Positions 49,650 to 59,208 of a DNA stretch of 64,000 nucleotides are shown here, in pieces (position 1 is the stretch's first letter; each line of letters begins with the position of its first letter). The translations under genes were made by a program, and so were the position numbers. The stretch spans positions 62,001 to 126,000 of the forward strand of contig CASFPS010000008.1 of NCBI GenBank assembly GCA_949296355.1, given 5' to 3'. The notes beneath the pieces are model-generated. The model did no database searches and was not told where the DNA came from. It worked only from the letters and a program-made list of their open reading frames with translations. The stretch comes from an uncultured bacterium (GTDB lineage: Bacteria; Cyanobacteriota; Vampirovibrionia; Gastranaerophilales; Gastranaerophilaceae).

Positions 49650-51794
49650 ATGTTACCGGAAACAAAAAGTTTTCAATTGGAAATCGGCGGCAAGACCGTC
49701 ACTGTAGAGACAGGAAAGTATGCACGTTCCGCTAACGGCAGTGTTACCGTAAGATGCGGAGATACAATGTTATTTGTTCACTGCTGCGTAAGCAAAGAAC
49801 CGAGAGTCGGAATCGACTTTTTCCCTCTGCTTATTGATTATGAAGAAAGAATGTCCTCTATAGGCAGAATTCCGGGCGGATACAACCGTACGGAAGGTAA
49901 GGCAAGCGACAAGGCAATACTTGTTTCACGTTTAATAGACAGACCTATAAGACCGCTTTTCCCTAAGGGATACAGAAACGATATTCAAATCGTTGCTCAG
50001 TTATTCAGCTATGACCAGCAAAATCAACCTGACACTTTGGCAATGTTAGGCGCTTCTTGCGCTTTAATGCTTTCAGGCGCTCCTTTTGAAGGTCCAATCG
50101 GCGCAGTAAGAGTTTCTAAACTCGACGGGCAATTAATTGCTAACCCGACCCACCAGCAGGCTGACAAATCTAATTTAGATATTGTTGTTGCAGGTACACA
50201 CGACAGTGTAATTATGGTTGAAGCAGGCTGCAAGTTCGTAACAGAAGATGAAATTATGGAAGCTGTTGAATTTGCGCAAGTTGAAATCAGAAAACAGTGT
50301 GAAGCTCAGGTTGAGTTTGCAAAAGCTTGCGGTGTTGAAAGAGAAGAATTTGTAAACCCTTATGACACAACAGAACTTAAGAATATAATTGACGAAGTTG
50401 CTCACGATATGATTTTCGATGCGTATCACAACTTTGACAGAGAATACAGACAAAACAAGCTTGAAGAAGCTAAGAAACTTGTTAAAGAACGCGTTGAAGC
50501 TCTTCCTGAAGATCATTATATCCATCAGATTATGGAAGAAACAGGCATTGACTTTGTTGCAGAAGAATTTAAGGCTGCAGAAAAGAAAATTATGCGTGCA
50601 ATGATTCTTGACGAAGGCGTCAGAGCAGACGGCAGAAAACCAAATGAAGTCCGCCCTATCTGGTGTGAAGTCGGTGTAATTCCGCGTGCTCACGGCTCTG
50701 CTGTATTCACAAGAGGTCAAACCCAGATTCTTTCTGTTGCAACTCTTGCAGGTCCCGGCATGAAACAGGAACTCGACGGGGTTGATCCTGAAACAGAAAA
50801 AACTTATATGCACAAATATATTTTCCCCGGCTTCTCCGTTGGCGAAGTTAAACCTCTAAGAGGTCCCGGAAGACGTGAAGTAGGGCACGGAAATCTTGCT
50901 GAAAGAGCTAACGTTCCGGCACTTCCTTCTCAGGAAGAGTTCGGATACACAATCCGCGTAACATCTGACGTTCTTGAATCAAACGGTTCAACCTCAATGG
51001 GTTCAACCTGCGGCTCTTCAATGGCTCTTATGAATGCCGGTGTTCCTGTAAAATGCATGATCGGCGGTGTTGCAATGGGTATGATAACAGAACCGGGAAG
51101 AGAACCCGTTGTTTTAACCGACATTCAGGGTATTGAAGACTTTTTAGGCGATATGGACTTCAAAGTTACAGGTAACGATGACGGTATTACTGCTCTTCAA
51201 ATGGATATGAAAGCTAAAGGTATAGCAAATGATACTTTAAGAAGAGCGTTAGCTCAGGCAAAAGAAGGCAGACTGCATATCTTAGGCGAGATGAGAAAGG
51301 TTATCACAAAACCTGCTGATCACTTATCACCATACGCTCCGAGCATCACAACAATGAATATTCCTGTAGAAGATATCGGAACTGTAATCGGACCCGGCGG
51401 AAAACAAATCAGAGCGATTATTGAAGCCTCCGGTGCAGAAATCGATATTCAGGATAACGGCGTTGTAACAATTACATCAAACGATCAGGAAGGCGCAGCT
51501 ATTGCTAAGAAAATGATTAACGACCTGACCTTCAAGCCGGAAGTCGGCATGGTAATCAAAGGCAAGGTTGTAAGAATTATTCCTATCGGCGCTTTTGTTG
51601 AACTCGGCGGCGGAAAAGACGGTATGGTTCACATTTCACAAATTTGTCAGGAAAGAATTGAGACAATCGAGCCTCACGTAAATATCGGAGATGAAGTTGT
51701 TGTCAAAGTTATCAAAATTGATGATAAAGGCAGAATTAATCTGACAATAAAAGGTGTAACCGAAGAAGATAAAGCTAAGATTATAAATGCTTAA
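49650..51794 (+). CDS. pnp: Polyribonucleotide nucleotidyltransferase (PNPase)
   Basis: This 714-aa 3'-5' phosphorolytic exoribonuclease has two RNase PH domains (ARSANGSVTVRCGDT with FPLLIDYEERMSSIGRIPGG..., and the second near ILSVATLAGP ... DGRKPNEVRPIW). A helical linker, a KH domain (GPGGKQIRAIIEASGAEIDI) and an S1 domain (GKVVRIIPIGAFVELGGGKDGMVHISQI) follow. The active-site region GSSMALMNAGVPVKCMIGGVAMGM is intact. GAAGGAAAAATG gives the start. A strong terminator follows. Confidence 0.97.
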   Translation: MLPETKSFQLEIGGKTVTVETGKYARSANGSVTVRCGDTMLFVHCCVSKEPRVGIDFFPLLIDYEERMSSIGRIPGGYNRTEGKASDKAILVSRLIDRPIRPLFPKGYRNDIQIVAQLFSYDQQNQPDTLAMLGASCALMLSGAPFEGPIGAVRVSKLDGQLIANPTHQQADKSNLDIVVAGTHDSVIMVEAGCKFVTEDEIMEAVEFAQVEIRKQCEAQVEFAKACGVEREEFVNPYDTTELKNIIDEVAHDMIFDAYHNFDREYRQNKLEEAKKLVKERVEALPEDHYIHQIMEETGIDFVAEEFKAAEKKIMRAMILDEGVRADGRKPNEVRPIWCEVGVIPRAHGSAVFTRGQTQILSVATLAGPGMKQELDGVDPETEKTYMHKYIFPGFSVGEVKPLRGPGRREVGHGNLAERANVPALPSQEEFGYTIRVTSDVLESNGSTSMGSTCGSSMALMNAGVPVKCMIGGVAMGMITEPGREPVVLTDIQGIEDFLGDMDFKVTGNDDGITALQMDMKAKGIANDTLRRALAQAKEGRLHILGEMRKVITKPADHLSPYAPSITTMNIPVEDIGTVIGPGGKQIRAIIEASGAEIDIQDNGVVTITSNDQEGAAIAKKMINDLTFKPEVGMVIKGKVVRIIPIGAFVELGGGKDGMVHISQICQERIETIEPHVNIGDEVVVKVIKIDDKGRINLTIKGVTEEDKAKIINA

Positions 51795-51806
51795 ACAAAG
51801 AAAAAT

Positions 51807-51844
51807 AAAAAGCTCCGGAGATTAAAATCTCCGGAGCTTTTTTT
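51807..51844 (+). terminator. Intrinsic terminator after pnp
   Basis: AAAAAGCTCCGGAGATT pairs with AATCTCCGGAGCTTTTTTT, a perfect stem of about 17 bp with a 2-base loop and a T-run. This is the clearest terminator in the window. Confidence 0.95.
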
Positions 51845-51906
51845 ACATTCTTTCATAAAATGAGCCATCTGCTTCATCCAAAAGCAAACAACCCGGATAT
51901 GTCCTG

Positions 51907-53097
51907 CTATGCTCCGACGATTGCCTTATATATGAGGCTTGATGCTTTTACAATAAAATCTTTACCCTGCGGGGCGTTATGAGGACGGTTTGCAAGAATT
52001 ACAACAATGTATTTCTTGCCGTTTTGTGCGTATACAATACCGGCATCACCAAGCATTGAGCCGATATCTCCGGTTTTATGCACAAACAATGCTCCGTCTC
52101 CGAGTCCTGCAGCTATGAGTCTGTTATTTTTAACGTGGCTCATATAGTCAATAATATATTCTCTTGAATTTATGTTTAAAAATCCCGGATTATCAAGATT
52201 ATAAAGAATTTTTGCCATATCTTTTGCGGTAGTTTTATTAGTACCTTTAAGATCCGGAAGCCAGGTTCTTACATAAGTTTTAGAAATACCCCAGTCTCTC
52301 AGCCCGATATTAATATCATCCATGCCGCCGAGTTTTGACATAATCATATTTGTAGAAGTGTTGTCAGAATCCTGAATCATTACTTTTGCAAGCTGATCAA
52401 TTGTATATTTTCTGCCGGTCTGGGCATATTGCAGGCTTCCTGAGCCTGAGGATTGGTAATAATCAGTTAATAACATATCATCATAAATTGTAAGCTGTCC
52501 TGCTTCTATTGATTTAAATAAACGAACCAGTACCGGAAGTTTAATTATACTTGCGGCAGGGTAAATTTGATCCCCGTTTATATCAACAAACCGCCCGTTT
52601 TCATATTCCCAAACATAAATTGCAGGCTTTATTGTCGGATATTCACGCATAAGAGAAATCAACTGAGATTTCAGCCCTTTCATCTCGTTTGTATGGTACA
52701 TAGTAGTGACTTCGCTATGAGTCTTTTGTATGGTAGGGGTTAGCAAAAGTCGATTCATAAACAAATCATTACTCAAATAATTTGTAGTAGGGTTTGCTAT
52801 AGAATACATTTCAGCAGCAGCCGGTCTTGTGTAATCTATTTTTGCCATATTGTACTGTTCTGCAATGTTTACAGGAATTTTAACAGGGAAAAACACATTT
52901 TTAATCAGCCTGCTGAAAGATGTCGGAAGGACAAAATACGCAAATGACAAAAGAAAAGCCATTACAACTATAAGCCTTAATAAGTTTACAAAACGATTCG
53001 TTTTCCTGCGTACAGGCTTTAAAACTCTTGCTCTTCTATCCGGTACAACATGCAGCCTTCTCGGACTAGCTGTCGTTTGTTGTTGATATGCGTACAA
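51907..53097 (-). CDS. Membrane-anchored class A beta-lactamase-fold serine hydrolase
   Basis: The 396-aa protein has a basic N-terminus (RRLHVVPDRRARVLKPVRRKTNR), one transmembrane anchor (LIVVMAFLLSFAYFVLP), a spacer, and a class A beta-lactamase/transpeptidase-like domain: SxxK in AASIIKLP, SDN in DSDN, and KTG in HKTGDIG. It probably acts on peptidoglycan or beta-lactams at the outer face of the inner membrane. Relatives are common in cyanobacteria and Firmicutes. The start is a TTG at 53097 preceded by GGAGGAG; the apparent longer frame would place the promoter box TATAAT inside the coding region. Confidence 0.85.
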   Translation of the reverse strand: MYAYQQQTTASPRRLHVVPDRRARVLKPVRRKTNRFVNLLRLIVVMAFLLSFAYFVLPTSFSRLIKNVFFPVKIPVNIAEQYNMAKIDYTRPAAAEMYSIANPTTNYLSNDLFMNRLLLTPTIQKTHSEVTTMYHTNEMKGLKSQLISLMREYPTIKPAIYVWEYENGRFVDINGDQIYPAASIIKLPVLVRLFKSIEAGQLTIYDDMLLTDYYQSSGSGSLQYAQTGRKYTIDQLAKVMIQDSDNTSTNMIMSKLGGMDDINIGLRDWGISKTYVRTWLPDLKGTNKTTAKDMAKILYNLDNPGFLNINSREYIIDYMSHVKNNRLIAAGLGDGALFVHKTGDIGSMLGDAGIVYAQNGKKYIVVILANRPHNAPQGKDFIVKASSLIYKAIVGA

Positions 53098-53266
53098 TGA
53101 AATCTCCTCCACAATCCCGTTTACTAATATTATACTACCATCATACACATAATAATTTCATCCATCAAATAATGTAAAGTTTTCCAAACGGTCGATTCTT
53201 ACTAGGACATTTGGCTAATGTTATCCGGCTTCAATATTTTAAAATGAAATAGAAAAGGAGATTTCT

Positions 53267-53581
53267 ATGAAAAAGTTTTTAATAATAAGTGTATTATTTT
53301 CTCTAATGCCTGTTTATGCAATGTGTCCTGTTGAAGACGGTGCAACAGTATGTACTTTACCCGGATTTAGAGAGCAGCTTCCGCCGACATATTCTCAAAA
53401 AACAAACATAAATGAATTTGCAGAGAGTCCGGAAGTCAGACTCAATCCGATACAAAGAGATGATATTCAGGAACAGACGCGGGAATTTGCTCCGGTTGAA
53501 AGTAATTACAGCTATAATTCAAGCTGTCAGTTCGGAGTTTGCATGCAAAACAGGATGAAACCGCTGTTTCAGCAAAGATAA
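53267..53581 (+). CDS. Small secreted Cys-containing protein
   Basis: This 104-aa protein has a signal peptide (MKKFLIISVLFSLMPVYA) followed by a mature part starting MCPVEDGATVCTLPGF. Four Cys residues occur in two pairs (about 20/29 and near the C-terminus CQFGVC), which could form disulfides in the periplasm. The middle is Pro/Glu/Arg-rich. The family is not recognised. AAAAGGAG precedes the ATG. It shares a bidirectional terminator with the convergent 53611 gene. Confidence 0.75.
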   Translation: MKKFLIISVLFSLMPVYAMCPVEDGATVCTLPGFREQLPPTYSQKTNINEFAESPEVRLNPIQRDDIQEQTREFAPVESNYSYNSSCQFGVCMQNRMKPLFQQR

Positions 53582-53613
53582 AAAAATCCGGCTTTGTCAG
53601 CCGGACTTTTTTA
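53582..53613. terminator. Bidirectional terminator
   Basis: TCCGGCT (53588-53594) pairs with AGCCGGA (53600-53606), flanked by A6 on the left and T6 on the right. It serves both the 53267 and 53611 genes. Confidence 0.9.
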
Positions 53614-54006
53614 TAACATATTTTTTCTGATTTTTTCTTTTGCCTTATCGATTTCTTTAATACGCTTTTCTATTGATGAAACCTGTTTCTTCAAAGCTTT
53701 TCTTTCGGTTTTAATAAGTTTATACTGGGCATCGACATCTGCATATTTTGTCTTGCAATTTAACAGGTCATTTCTGATATCAACCTGAGCATTGTCAAGC
53801 TGTTGAATTGCGTTTTGAATATTGCCGTTTCCTACACCATCCGGGTCTGTTGTAGAGTATGAAGTACCTGTCTTTGTTACTCCTGTTGATTGGGTTGTGC
53901 CATATTGTGTATCATTAAAATCCAACGGTGTAAAAGCATTACCGTCTGCCAAAGCCGCACAATTTACTGCAGCTAACAATCCTATTGTTAAAACTATTCT
54001 CTTCAT
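53611..54006 (-). CDS. Secreted coiled-coil protein of unknown function
   Basis: The 131-aa product has a signal peptide (MKRIVLTIGLLAAVNCAALA), a Thr/Ser/Gly-rich middle (GTTQSTGVTKTGTSYSTTDPDGVGNG) and a C-terminal coiled coil of charged heptads (IQNAIQQLDNAQVDIRNDLL...ERKALKKQVSSIEKRIKEIDKAKEKIRKNML). One Cys (in LLNCKTKY) lies in the coil. The family is not recognised; a periplasmic or envelope scaffold is plausible. GGAGAG precedes the ATG. Confidence 0.7.
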   Translation of the reverse strand: MKRIVLTIGLLAAVNCAALADGNAFTPLDFNDTQYGTTQSTGVTKTGTSYSTTDPDGVGNGNIQNAIQQLDNAQVDIRNDLLNCKTKYADVDAQYKLIKTERKALKKQVSSIEKRIKEIDKAKEKIRKNML

Positions 54007-54162
54007 ATCAGCTCTCCTTCCAATTTAATTATAATAGTATAATAATACACATTTAATCCTTTGCCAATACTGTATTAAATGTATTATTATAAATTTTTCA
54101 GGTGTTGAACAAATGTAAAAACAATTGTTTAATATGTAGCTGTTTCAGACTGCGCAATGTGC

Positions 54163-55137
54163 TTATACAATTTTATTAAAATGGTTATTTTTTAACATTT
54201 TTTTACAGTTTCTGTAAAAAATTCTGCTTATAAGTTTGTTTGCATCATCTCCACAATTTTCTTTTATTGCTTTTTTGATGTTTCTGATATTCTCATCATA
54301 AGCTCCTTCACGTTTTAACGCTTTTTCTCCAAACACTCCGAGCGGTGCATCGGTTCCGAATAATAAGCGCTCTGTCATATCGCCTTTAGATGTGTGCTGT
54401 AATTTATCAATTGCTTCTATAATGTGAGGTTTAGCAGGATTATCCCAGTCAACCCACGCCAGATCTGCATATAGTTTTGCATCTCCTTTTTCTATAGCAT
54501 TTATAAGTGTGTCTATGGCGGCTTCATTCGCCTTACCGCCTCCCAATCCCATATGTCCTAATATTACCGGAACATTCGGAAATTTTCTTGCAGTTTCGTA
54601 TATATATTCAGGATCTGAAACCCCGTTTCTTAACAAGCGACCGTTACTGTCTGATAAAATTTCGCTATGAAAAAGGCAGGGTTTATTATATTTTGCAGCT
54701 AATTTCATATATGGCAGGTATCTGATATCGTTTGCGGCAAGATTTAAACATGCCGGATGGAATTTCAACCCTCCTATAACGTCAAGATACTTTATCAAAA
54801 GCAATTCTATATTTTCTGCTGCTCCAAAACCCGGCTGACAAACAAGAAAAGGTACAATCTTTTTATTTTTAATTGCAGATTTTATTAAAGAGATATTTCC
54901 ACTTATTTCATCCTTTAGCGGCTTATTGTTTCTGCCGCTTTTTATACAATCAAGGTTAGAAATTATAATTCTGTCAACGTAGTCTCTTCCGCCATTAAAT
55001 TTTTTATTGAAAATTTTCAACACCTCGTTGCAAGGAAATTTATCAAAATTCCATTGTCCGCAGTGCACATGTGAATCAATAATTTTTCCTCTAAAAACAG
55101 GTACAGCGTTGATGTTTTGTATATTATTTACAAGCAT
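54163..55137 (-). CDS. Amidohydrolase-family metal-dependent hydrolase with N-terminal F-R-G-K motif
   Basis: This 324-aa TIM-barrel hydrolase is of the amidohydro_2 type (PF04909-like). VFRGKIIDSHVHCGQWN includes the metal-binding HxH (HVH). GGLKFHPACLNLA, CLFHSEIL (a His), ILGHMGLGGGKANE (a His) and RLLFGTDAPLG (the Asp) complete the metal site. The substrate is unknown; relatives include decarboxylases and lactonases. F15-R-G17-K matches the F-x-G motif seen near other N-termini here, placed directly before the barrel's first strand, so in this case the match could also be part of the fold. Confidence 0.8.
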   Translation of the reverse strand: MLVNNIQNINAVPVFRGKIIDSHVHCGQWNFDKFPCNEVLKIFNKKFNGGRDYVDRIIISNLDCIKSGRNNKPLKDEISGNISLIKSAIKNKKIVPFLVCQPGFGAAENIELLLIKYLDVIGGLKFHPACLNLAANDIRYLPYMKLAAKYNKPCLFHSEILSDSNGRLLRNGVSDPEYIYETARKFPNVPVILGHMGLGGGKANEAAIDTLINAIEKGDAKLYADLAWVDWDNPAKPHIIEAIDKLQHTSKGDMTERLLFGTDAPLGVFGEKALKREGAYDENIRNIKKAIKENCGDDANKLISRIFYRNCKKMLKNNHFNKIV

Positions 55138-55283
55138 AATAAATTAACCCGTTCTAATAATTTGAATAATATTTTAAGTCACGTAAAAATATTAATTGTC
55201 TTTTTAAAAAAAATATCTTTACATTTCGTTACAAAAAAGGCAATAATATCTTATTTATATACTTTATATATTTAAGGACTATT

Positions 55284-56063
55284 ATGACAGTATACGATAA
55301 CTTTGCAAAACTGAATACAGATTATCTGACCGTACAGACAAACTGGTTTTCCGGGTTCACGTCATTTATGCCGGCAAATTTTACTTTTCAAATGCCGACG
55401 TTATTTAACTGGAATTTTCCGCCGCTGCCGTCTTTTGACTTAAGCTCGCTGGATTTTTCAAAAATATTCCCGACAAACTGGGAGGCACAAAGTATTAATT
55501 ATAATTTTAATAATAATTTTGGCAATGTTTTCAGCGGTTATAATTTCAGCACTCCGGAAATTGGCGACACATTTACTTCTACAAGGCGCAAAAGCAGTAC
55601 TTCTCTGCAATTAAATCTTGCTGATAATGCAAAAAGCTATCTGGGCAGAGTTAACTCCGACACTGAAGGAAACAGATTGTTTTCAAACGGAGTGAACCAG
55701 CCATGGTGCGCGGACTTTGTTTCGCACGTTACAAAAGAAACCTTTGGAAGCAAGCTTCCTTCTTCATTCCAAAACTTTTCATCGGTAAGCAGCCTACGGC
55801 AATGGGGCAGAAATAACGGCTGCTACAGCGAGGTTCCGACAAGCGGTAAAGCTGACTTTATTGCACAAAATGTCAAAGTCGGAGACATTATGATTGAAAA
55901 AGACGGTGGAAAATCACATACCGGCATTGTTACGAAGGTAAACTCCGACGGTTCATTTGAAACAGTAGAAGGAAACTGCGGAAACAAAGTTGCAACTCAG
56001 CATTATACGGCAGACAGCCCGACATTAAGCGGATTTATCTCGCTTGACAGATACACCGCCTAA
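55284..56063 (+). CDS. CHAP-domain peptidoglycan hydrolase/amidase-like protein
   Basis: The 259-aa protein has an N-terminal 90-residue Phe/Asn/Pro-rich region with no signal peptide, then a CHAP domain with Cys142 in PWCADFV, His212 in SHTGIV and Asn231 in EGNCG, the Cys-His-Asn triad of NlpC/P60-superfamily amidases. It probably cleaves peptide bonds or amides in peptidoglycan. Absence of an export signal is odd for such an enzyme; secretion by a flagellar/type III-like or other route, or a phage-type holin, are options. It shares an upstream motif with the 22326 gene. Confidence 0.8.
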   Translation: MTVYDNFAKLNTDYLTVQTNWFSGFTSFMPANFTFQMPTLFNWNFPPLPSFDLSSLDFSKIFPTNWEAQSINYNFNNNFGNVFSGYNFSTPEIGDTFTSTRRKSSTSLQLNLADNAKSYLGRVNSDTEGNRLFSNGVNQPWCADFVSHVTKETFGSKLPSSFQNFSSVSSLRQWGRNNGCYSEVPTSGKADFIAQNVKVGDIMIEKDGGKSHTGIVTKVNSDGSFETVEGNCGNKVATQHYTADSPTLSGFISLDRYTA

Positions 56064-57217
56064 AGTATAACCTGAGTTCCGAGTATTATTCTATGAGAGT
56101 CTTCAAATAAATCGTTCTGACAAAAAACATAGTTTAACATTAGTTTTAGCGCCTGCCCTTTTATAAAATAATTTATGCCGGCAGAGTATTCGCGTCTTAT
56201 ATCATCCTGAAAGTTTTTATCCGGCGTATACTGATCATATCTGGCAAGGAGCTGCAGCTTTGGAGTAATTTTATACCCGACAGTTGAATAAAACCCCTCT
56301 GCTTTGTTTGTAGAAATTGTTCTTGCGCCGTTATAACCGTCAGCGTAAGCGTATTCAAAATTTGCCATAAAGTTTTTATACTCATACCCGGCGTACAAAC
56401 CTGAAACAGTATAGCTTGTATTGTTTTCTCCCGTTGTAACACCGCCTCCGAGATTTAATTTACCCCACTTTCCGTTTGTTTTACCAAGAGGTTTCAAAGT
56501 AAGCCAGCCGGAGAATTCAGTTCCCGGGAAAAAACTTCTGAAATAGGTGTCCGAACTATATCCGCCGATATCATACTCAAGCAGGTCGTAGTTCCCTTTC
56601 ACCCTCAAGCCGAGTTTGCGGGTGTTGCCAAAATTTCTTGAAATTTGCGCTCTGGCTACAAAAGGAATAATTGTATCAGATCTTGAACCTTCATAACCGG
56701 TGGGCGTTCTTGTGTTCCCCAGAATAATAGTATGATGCGGTATAGAAGCGTTTGCGACATAAATATCAATCGGCAGCGCCTGCATAAAAGAATAACCGTC
56801 CTGACGGTCAAACCTGAATCTTGCTTCGTAGAAATTCTGTCCGCCCCTGAATTTCCCGTTTATACCGGCTTGAATTGCACTAAAATCATATAAAGTATCT
56901 CCGCCTTCCGAAACATCAATATCTGCAGCTCCTCTATAGTAGCCAAACAGGTGCATTGTCTCAAATATACCTGTCTCAAACTTTTTTGTTAAAATTCCGT
57001 CCAAAAGATACGCGGAACTATCCGTATTTTTAACCTCTTTTGCTTTGATATCCTGAATTCTCTCGTATAAAGTATATTCACCGTCTTCTTCAAACACTTT
57101 ATTGACATTCTGAGAAGGCGTTGCATTATCGTCAACTTCCAAAAGAACTTCTTCTATTGCACAGCAGGAAGATTGAAAAAATAACAGGAAGCTAAAAAGG
57201 TAAAGTAAAAATCTCAT
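56060..57217 (-). CDS. Outer membrane beta-barrel protein, porin O/P-like
   Basis: The 385-aa protein has a signal peptide ending at ...QSSCCAIEE and then alternating short beta strands with aromatic-rich ends (FETGIFETMHLFGYYRGAADI, GGQNFYEARFRFDRQDGY, ISRNFGNTRKLGLRVKGNYDLLEYDIGGYSSDTYF, FMANFEYAYADGYNG). The final strand TQVIL is typical of porins. It resembles phosphate-selective porin O/P-like proteins; the specificity is not known. It converges on the CHAP gene with a 4-bp overlap. Confidence 0.78.
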   Translation of the reverse strand: MRFLLYLFSFLLFFQSSCCAIEEVLLEVDDNATPSQNVNKVFEEDGEYTLYERIQDIKAKEVKNTDSSAYLLDGILTKKFETGIFETMHLFGYYRGAADIDVSEGGDTLYDFSAIQAGINGKFRGGQNFYEARFRFDRQDGYSFMQALPIDIYVANASIPHHTIILGNTRTPTGYEGSRSDTIIPFVARAQISRNFGNTRKLGLRVKGNYDLLEYDIGGYSSDTYFRSFFPGTEFSGWLTLKPLGKTNGKWGKLNLGGGVTTGENNTSYTVSGLYAGYEYKNFMANFEYAYADGYNGARTISTNKAEGFYSTVGYKITPKLQLLARYDQYTPDKNFQDDIRREYSAGINYFIKGQALKLMLNYVFCQNDLFEDSHRIILGTQVIL

Positions 57218-57397
57218 TTGTTGATTGTACCATATTTGTATGATTTATTGAAGAGCAGCTACATCAAATATACGAATTTTGTATTTCGGGTTTATTAAAA
57301 ATTGTAAAAATACTATATAATGATATTGTGGAGAATTGACTTTTTACAATATCCCGTTAAAACAAGTACAGAATCAACATAAATAGGAGATACCGCT

Positions 57398-59116
57398 ATG
57401 GGTATGGCAGCTTCGCAAGCCAGATATCTGGCTCTTGTTGCAAGAAAATCAAATTGTGAATATGAAGGACAGCAGATAAATCAGGCAAGAATGGTTCTGT
57501 CAAACCAATCTGCGAATTTGTTTACCCAGATGCTCGGTCTGCAGGTTCCTATCCCACCAAGTACGCAGGATTACACAAAACAACAGTATTCCTTCTCTGA
57601 CGGTATTAATGATTTTACAATCGACAGCTGGCAGCAGCTTGCGACACCGGAAGAAGATTATAACTATGTAGTTACTTACCACTATTATGAAGATGTCTAC
57701 ACGGGTTCAGAAAAGAAAAGAAATGACCCGAAGGTTCAGTTTGCAAGCGGGGAAAGTGCAAGCGTTGACCAGATTGAGACTGCCTTAAGGCTTATTACAA
57801 GTACGAAACAGGAATACGAAGAGGCAAAAGCCGCAACCAAAGCAAAACAGGATGAAGCAGCTGCATTATCAAATTATGCAGATACTGACTCTTTTACCGG
57901 AGTTTCAGGAAGCGAATATGATACAGAAAATGATGTTTACAATGTAACACAAACAATTGTAGAACATACTGCAGACGGAGATCCTATCTATACTGATGCC
58001 GGCGGAACACAATACTACCTGCGCGATGGCAAATATTATAGTGTTGCAGACTCTTCTGAATATACCGGCGCTGTCGGAGACTTAACGCTTTCCACCACAA
58101 CAGAAGGTCCTACAGCATTCACCGGATACGGAAAACTTGATTCAGCAACGCAGGAGATAGTAAAAAATGCTATCGATAAACTTGTTGCCGAAGGCGCTCT
58201 TGATGATTCAATACAGGCAGACTATGCAAGCGTATATTATGATACCGCGAGCGGTGCAATTGCCTTCCGTGGTGATTTAAGAAATTTATACGGAGGCTCC
58301 TCTGGCGGAACACAAACCGTTTTACCGGTTTACAACACACAAGGCGCCAACACTATTACAACAATAGCAGAACAATATGATGCACAAATTTCTGCATTGC
58401 AAGCCGTAGAGTTTCAGGCATTGCAAACCTATCAGGAAGCAGAAAAAGCTTATGAAGGTTTAATGAGACCGACATACGTTGGAAACTGCGAGTTAACTCT
58501 GCTTACGGATTTGACGGAAGATCAAAAAGCTGAATTAAAACAAATTGTAACAGATATGAAAGATCAGAATATAGATGCTGCAATCATTGATTGTTTTAAT
58601 TCTAATGACGAGTACGTAGGCGGCGTTTATCAATTTACAATGAACGGCGTTACATATTACACAACTTTTGAAGATTTAAACCGTTCTTATCAAAGCGGTA
58701 CAGGCATAAATCATATTGACAGTCAGGATAAACTTTCATATTACAATGCTTCCTATGTTTCCACTAAAAAAGAAACAACAGAAAAAGCATTACTGGAAAC
58801 CGACGGAAATGGCAGATTCACCTCTGTAAGGTTTGAGAATGACTCTGTAAAATATGAACTTAACGTTGAAACAATAACAGATGATGAAGCATACAAAGAT
58901 GCCATGAACCAGTACAATTATGAAAATGCCTTATACGACAAAATGGTTCAGGATATAAACGCTAAAACATCTTTAATACAGCAGGAAGATCAGATGCTGG
59001 AACTCAGGCTTAAACAATTAGATACGGAACAAAATGCCCTTTCTACTGAAATTGATGCTGTATCTAAGGTTGTTAAAGATAATATTGAAGACTCCTTCAA
59101 GACCTTCGGCGGCTAG
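57398..59116 (+). CDS. Large lineage-specific protein with MGMAASQAR N-terminus and coiled coils
   Basis: The 572-aa product begins MGMAASQARYLALVARKSN and then a helix (EGQQINQARMVLSNQSANLF). It has long Ala/Glu/Lys coiled-coil stretches and beta-hairpin-like segments (YYLRDGKYYSVADSS) in between, ending in a coiled coil (LIQQEDQMLELRLKQLDTEQNALSTEIDAVSKVVKDNIEDSFK). It has no signal peptide. The N-terminal pattern MGxxASxxR...L recurs in the 60904 product, and the layout recalls filament or secreted-surface proteins, but I know no function. AGGAG precedes the ATG. It heads a five-gene run to 61236. Confidence 0.7.
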   Translation: MGMAASQARYLALVARKSNCEYEGQQINQARMVLSNQSANLFTQMLGLQVPIPPSTQDYTKQQYSFSDGINDFTIDSWQQLATPEEDYNYVVTYHYYEDVYTGSEKKRNDPKVQFASGESASVDQIETALRLITSTKQEYEEAKAATKAKQDEAAALSNYADTDSFTGVSGSEYDTENDVYNVTQTIVEHTADGDPIYTDAGGTQYYLRDGKYYSVADSSEYTGAVGDLTLSTTTEGPTAFTGYGKLDSATQEIVKNAIDKLVAEGALDDSIQADYASVYYDTASGAIAFRGDLRNLYGGSSGGTQTVLPVYNTQGANTITTIAEQYDAQISALQAVEFQALQTYQEAEKAYEGLMRPTYVGNCELTLLTDLTEDQKAELKQIVTDMKDQNIDAAIIDCFNSNDEYVGGVYQFTMNGVTYYTTFEDLNRSYQSGTGINHIDSQDKLSYYNASYVSTKKETTEKALLETDGNGRFTSVRFENDSVKYELNVETITDDEAYKDAMNQYNYENALYDKMVQDINAKTSLIQQEDQMLELRLKQLDTEQNALSTEIDAVSKVVKDNIEDSFKTFGG

Positions 59117-59208
59117 GGCTAAAGGGGTAAAACCCAAAAGAAGTAAATTCCGCCGATTGAAATGGCGGATGTTTCTACCCAAAAGAAACAATAAAACAAG
59201 AGGTTTTT

